Assembly (NCBI RefSeq): GCF_009674485.1
Contig: NZ_WKJJ01000003.1
Span: forward strand, 248,001-312,000
Direction of reading: 5' to 3'
DNA length: 64,000 nucleotides
Source: Pseudoduganella rivuli
Lineage (GTDB): Bacteria; Pseudomonadota; Gammaproteobacteria; Burkholderiales; Burkholderiaceae_D
The notes beneath the pieces are model-generated. The model was not told the DNA's origin, made no database searches, and saw only the letters and a list, made by a program, of their open reading frames with translations. Shown here one piece after another: positions 61,325 to 64,000 of this stretch. Position numbers and translations under genes: made by a program. Each line of letters opens with the position of its first letter. Positions within the stretch are counted from its first letter, which is position 1.

Positions 61325-61393
61325 CATTTCGGGGCCTGGCCCCAAAAGTGCTATGAATGATGCAAAATTCATAGCATATTTGGGGCCAGGCCC
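61325..61393. repeat. GGGGCCTGGCCCC repeat element, copy 2 (full hairpin)
   Basis: GGGCCTGGCCCCAAA (61332-61346) is the exact reverse complement of TTTGGGGCCAGGCCC (61379-61393), and inner arms TGCTATGAAT (61349-61358) and ATTCATAGCA (61367-61376) also pair, giving a ~62 bp hairpin. The left half matches the copy at 32365. Confidence 0.8.
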
Positions 61394-61412
61394 TGACAAC
61401 CGATCATTGCTG

Positions 61413-62729
61413 ATGAAACAAGAACCACTGAAAAACCTGATTTCCGATTTGTTGAACGATATGCGCGACCCGGGCCTGATGTGGCAATTGGGCGCGCTGG
61501 CGGCGGCTATCCTGCTGGGCTGGCTGATTTCCAGCCAGTTGCGTGCCCGCGTGGCGGCCCGGGTGACGGCCGCGGCGCCGGAAAGCGGCATCGCGCACTT
61601 TGGCGCCGAGAGTTTTTCCCGCGTGGTCGGACCGCTGGCCGTCGTGGCGGTGTTATTCGGTGCGCAGCTGATCCTCGGGCAATGGCAAAAAGTGCATTTG
61701 CTGAAGGTGGCGGTGCCGATCGTCATGTCGCTGGTGGTGATCCGCTTTACGTTTGTCTTGTTGCGCCGCATTTTTGCGCGCCAGGGGCAGATCGGCCAGA
61801 CCATTTTGACGTTTGAAAAGATTTTCCAGTTGCTGGTGTGGGCCGGCATGGTGTTGTACATCACGGGGACCTGGGGCGACCTGTATCAATACCTGGACCA
61901 GACGCTGCTGCCGCTGGGTAAGCACAAGGTATCGATTGCCGACATGCTGGGCGCGGCCGTGTCCGTGGTGCTGATGCTGATGCTGGCGCTGTGGGCGGGC
62001 GCGGTATTGGAACAGCGCCTGATGAGCGTGGAATCGATGCACTCGAGCTTGCGCGTGGTGATGGCGCGCTTCGGCCGCGCCGTGCTGATTGTCGTGGCCG
62101 TGCTGCTAAGCTTGTCGGCAGTGGGCATCGACTTGACGGTGTTGTCCGTCTTTGGCGGTGCGCTGGGCGTGGGCCTGGGCCTGGGTTTGCAAAAGATCGC
62201 CAGCAATTACGTATCTGGTTTCATTATCCTGCTGGACCGCAGCCTGACGATTGGCGACATGATCACGGTGGATAAATACAGTGGGCGCGTGTTGCAGATC
62301 AACACCCGTTATACGGTGCTGCAGGGGCTCGATGGCGTGGAATCGATTGTGCCGAATGAAATGCTGGTGTCGGGCGCCGTGCAAAATTCCACGCTGACCA
62401 ACAAGAGTGTGTTGCTTAGTGCCAAGGTCTCCGTGGCCTACGATACCGACCTGGACCTGGCGTTGCGTTTGCTGGAGGAAGCGGCCCTGTCGGTCGAGCG
62501 CGTGGTCAAGGAGAAGGCGCCGTCCGCCAACCTGGTGAGTTTCGGCGCCGATGGCCTGGACTTGCAAGTGAACTGGTGGATTGCCGATCCGGAAAATGGC
62601 AAAGGTGGCGTGATTTCCGACGTGAACCGGGCGATTTGGAAACTGTTGCAGGAACACCGTATTTCCGTGCCATTCCCGCAACGGGAAATGCGCATTATCG
62701 GTCCGGCAAGGTTGCCGGAAGGTCCATGA
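61413..62729 (+). CDS. MscS-family mechanosensitive ion channel
   Basis: This 438-residue inner-membrane protein has three or four N-terminal transmembrane helices beyond the MscS core. The pore helix is rich in Gly and Leu (VFGGALGVGLGLGLQKIASN) and the family motif YVSGFIILLDRSLTIGDMIT follows. The C-terminal beta/alpha domain has VESIVPNEMLVSGAVQN and VPFPQREMRI. It opens under membrane tension and relieves osmotic downshock. The ATG at 61413 begins the protein; an open frame extends upstream through the repeat but is not coding. It follows the repeat element and has no obvious ribosome site, so expression may be low. Confidence 0.92.
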   Translation: MKQEPLKNLISDLLNDMRDPGLMWQLGALAAAILLGWLISSQLRARVAARVTAAAPESGIAHFGAESFSRVVGPLAVVAVLFGAQLILGQWQKVHLLKVAVPIVMSLVVIRFTFVLLRRIFARQGQIGQTILTFEKIFQLLVWAGMVLYITGTWGDLYQYLDQTLLPLGKHKVSIADMLGAAVSVVLMLMLALWAGAVLEQRLMSVESMHSSLRVVMARFGRAVLIVVAVLLSLSAVGIDLTVLSVFGGALGVGLGLGLQKIASNYVSGFIILLDRSLTIGDMITVDKYSGRVLQINTRYTVLQGLDGVESIVPNEMLVSGAVQNSTLTNKSVLLSAKVSVAYDTDLDLALRLLEEAALSVERVVKEKAPSANLVSFGADGLDLQVNWWIADPENGKGGVISDVNRAIWKLLQEHRISVPFPQREMRIIGPARLPEGP

Positions 62730-62880
62730 GGCCGCGCATGTCGCCTAAAAAATAATCAGTTCTGTCCGGCAATGCAACCGCAGGCAGGTGGATTCAGCGT
62801 ACAATATCGCCCATCATGAGAAGTCGCGCCTGTTCAATTTGGACAGTTCGCGAACGATTTTCCCCCTACCTGGAGCAGTA

Positions 62881-64000
62881 ATGATCCCTAGTTTACAAGC
62901 GGTACTGGCCTTCCTCGATACGGGCCTGATGGGCCTTTCTGGTTGGCAAGTTTTTGCCTATACCATGGTGGTGACGCATATCACCATCGCCAGCGTGACG
63001 ATTTATTTGCACCGCCATCAGGCGCACCGCGCGCTCGAATTGCATGCGATTCCTTCCCACTTCTTCCGTTTCTGGCTGTGGCTGACGACCGGCCAGGTGA
63101 CCAAGGAATGGGCGTCGATTCACCGCAAGCATCACGCGAAATGCGACACGGAAGAAGATCCACACAGCCCGGTTACCCGCGGCATTAAAAAAGTATTCTG
63201 GGAAGGCGCCGAACTGTATCGCGCTGAATCCAAAAATAAGGAAACGCTGGAGAAATATGGTCACGGCACGCCGAATGACTGGATCGAGCGCAACCTGTAC
63301 ACCAAATACAGCGCATTTGGCGTTGCCGCTTTGCTGGTGGTAAATGTCATGCTGTTCGGCGTGATCGGTATTACTGTGTGGGCCGTGCAAATGCTGTGGA
63401 TTCCCGTGACGGCTGCCGGCATTATTAATGGTATCGGCCACTACTGGGGTTATCGCAATTACGATTGCGCCGATGCCGCCACCAATATCATTCCATTCGG
63501 CCTGATTATCGGCGGGGAAGAACTGCACAATAATCACCACACGTTTGCCACGTCGGCAAAATTGTCGTCGAAATGGTATGAGTTCGATATTGGCTGGTTC
63601 TATATCCGTGTATTGGAAACCCTGGGCCTGGCGAAAGTGAAGAAAGTCGCGCCGGAACCAAAATTCCAGAAAGGCAAAATGCAAGCCGACCTGGAAACGC
63701 TGCAATCCGTCATTGCCAACCGTTATGACGTGATGGCGAAATATGCGAAGTCGGTTAAAGCGGCATGGAAAGATGAAATGCAGCATTTGAACAAAGCCGA
63801 ACTGGAAGCCCGCTTCCTGAAGTCGTCGCGTAAATTGCTGCAGCGTGAGCCCGCCAAACTGGAAGCGCCGCAAAAGCAGCAATTGGTGGAATTGTTCGAG
63901 CACAGCAAAGTACTGGAAACCATGCACAATATGCGCGTGGAACTGGGCGTCATTTGGGAACGTTCGCATTTCACCCGCGATCAATTGCTGGCCAAGCTGC
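62881..64000 (+). CDS. Fatty acid desaturase, 3' end beyond the window
   Basis: The frame is open from an ATG at 62881 (GGAG at -12) to the right edge, with at least 373 codons. The three histidine boxes of membrane di-iron desaturases are present: HRHQAH at 44-49, HRKHH at 81-85 and HNNHH at 216-220, with hydrophobic stretches between. It matches the delta-9 acyl-lipid/acyl-CoA desaturases, which introduce double bases' equivalent cis double bonds in membrane lipids using O2 and ferredoxin-type electrons. The C-terminal charged, helical region from about 260 is long. The stop is not in the window. Confidence 0.95.
   Translation, partial: MIPSLQAVLAFLDTGLMGLSGWQVFAYTMVVTHITIASVTIYLHRHQAHRALELHAIPSHFFRFWLWLTTGQVTKEWASIHRKHHAKCDTEEDPHSPVTRGIKKVFWEGAELYRAESKNKETLEKYGHGTPNDWIERNLYTKYSAFGVAALLVVNVMLFGVIGITVWAVQMLWIPVTAAGIINGIGHYWGYRNYDCADAATNIIPFGLIIGGEELHNNHHTFATSAKLSSKWYEFDIGWFYIRVLETLGLAKVKKVAPEPKFQKGKMQADLETLQSVIANRYDVMAKYAKSVKAAWKDEMQHLNKAELEARFLKSSRKLLQREPAKLEAPQKQQLVELFEHSKVLETMHNMRVELGVIWERSHFTRDQLLAKL

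Noticed and set aside
61317..61412. Upstream extension of the MscS frame through the GGGGCCTGGCCCC repeat
   Set aside because: It translates the repeat as GPGPK/LGPGPD and precedes the natural start MKQEPLKNLIS; the open frame is fortuitous.
62893..63984. 363-codon frame opposite the desaturase
   Set aside because: Shadow; the sense frame has all three histidine boxes and runs to the window edge.

Overview
The window reads as chromosomal DNA of a betaproteobacterium of the order Burkholderiales, most likely family Oxalobacteraceae (Massilia, Duganella or Janthinobacterium type). This is inferred from high GC, the gene order zapB-like/zapA/6S RNA/EVE protein, a small Trp-rich membrane protein of the kind found in that order, and a pyruvate dehydrogenase operon whose E3 carries its own lipoyl domain. 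Nothing suggests a plasmid or prophage. Most of the 64 kb is dense housekeeping sequence. The first gene (minus strand) and the last gene (a fatty acid desaturase) are cut by the window edges.

Layout. 1-3.7 kb: an unknown protein, a His-rich PadR regulator with a tandem palindromic operator and its MFS transporter, a small membrane-anchored protein and an NTF2-like protein. 3.7-8.0 kb: groS-groL under a CIRCE element, then a heavy-metal-type two-component system. 8.2-12.8 kb: a divergent gene for a 1,543-residue RTX-like protein built on an 18-residue repeat. 12.9-18 kb: zapB-like, zapA, 6S RNA, an EVE protein, lgt, a LysR regulator and divergent ilvD. 18-25.9 kb: a Trp-rich small protein, a cytochrome c, two paralogous branched-chain amino acid binding proteins, holC, a DUF4124-glutaredoxin protein, an M3 oligopeptidase and folD. 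26.1-32.3 kb: aceE-aceF-lpdA. 32.4-40.3 kb: a DUF3144 protein, an ECF42-like sigma factor, and a TetR regulator divergent from a tripartite efflux operon (HlyD-EmrB-NodT). 39.7-48.4 kb: a LysR gene between two paralogous short-chain dehydrogenases, two metallopeptidases, a BON protein, an MFS transporter and secreted proteins. 48.4-51.5 kb: an S9 peptidase and a solute-binding protein.

51.6-55.1 kb is the one clear accessory stretch. A TonB-dependent receptor gene is broken after its plug start by an IS605/IS1341-type element that carries an intact TnpB nuclease. About 0.8 kb without a convincing gene follows, then an AlbA_2 (Schlafen-type) protein, and it ends at the 3' side of a tRNA-Lys gene. 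The window closes with an orphan GspE-type ATPase, a spermidine synthase-like protein, a glycine-zipper protein, a barstar-like protein, purN, an RsmB-type RNA methyltransferase, an MscS channel and a desaturase.

The best leads for new biology are the 18-residue-repeat RTX protein and the inverted repeat between it and the two-component system, the TnpB element whose predicted guide matches the gene it broke, several perfect operator-like inverted repeats without an obvious regulator, and GGGGCCTGGCCCC repeats placed directly behind terminators.
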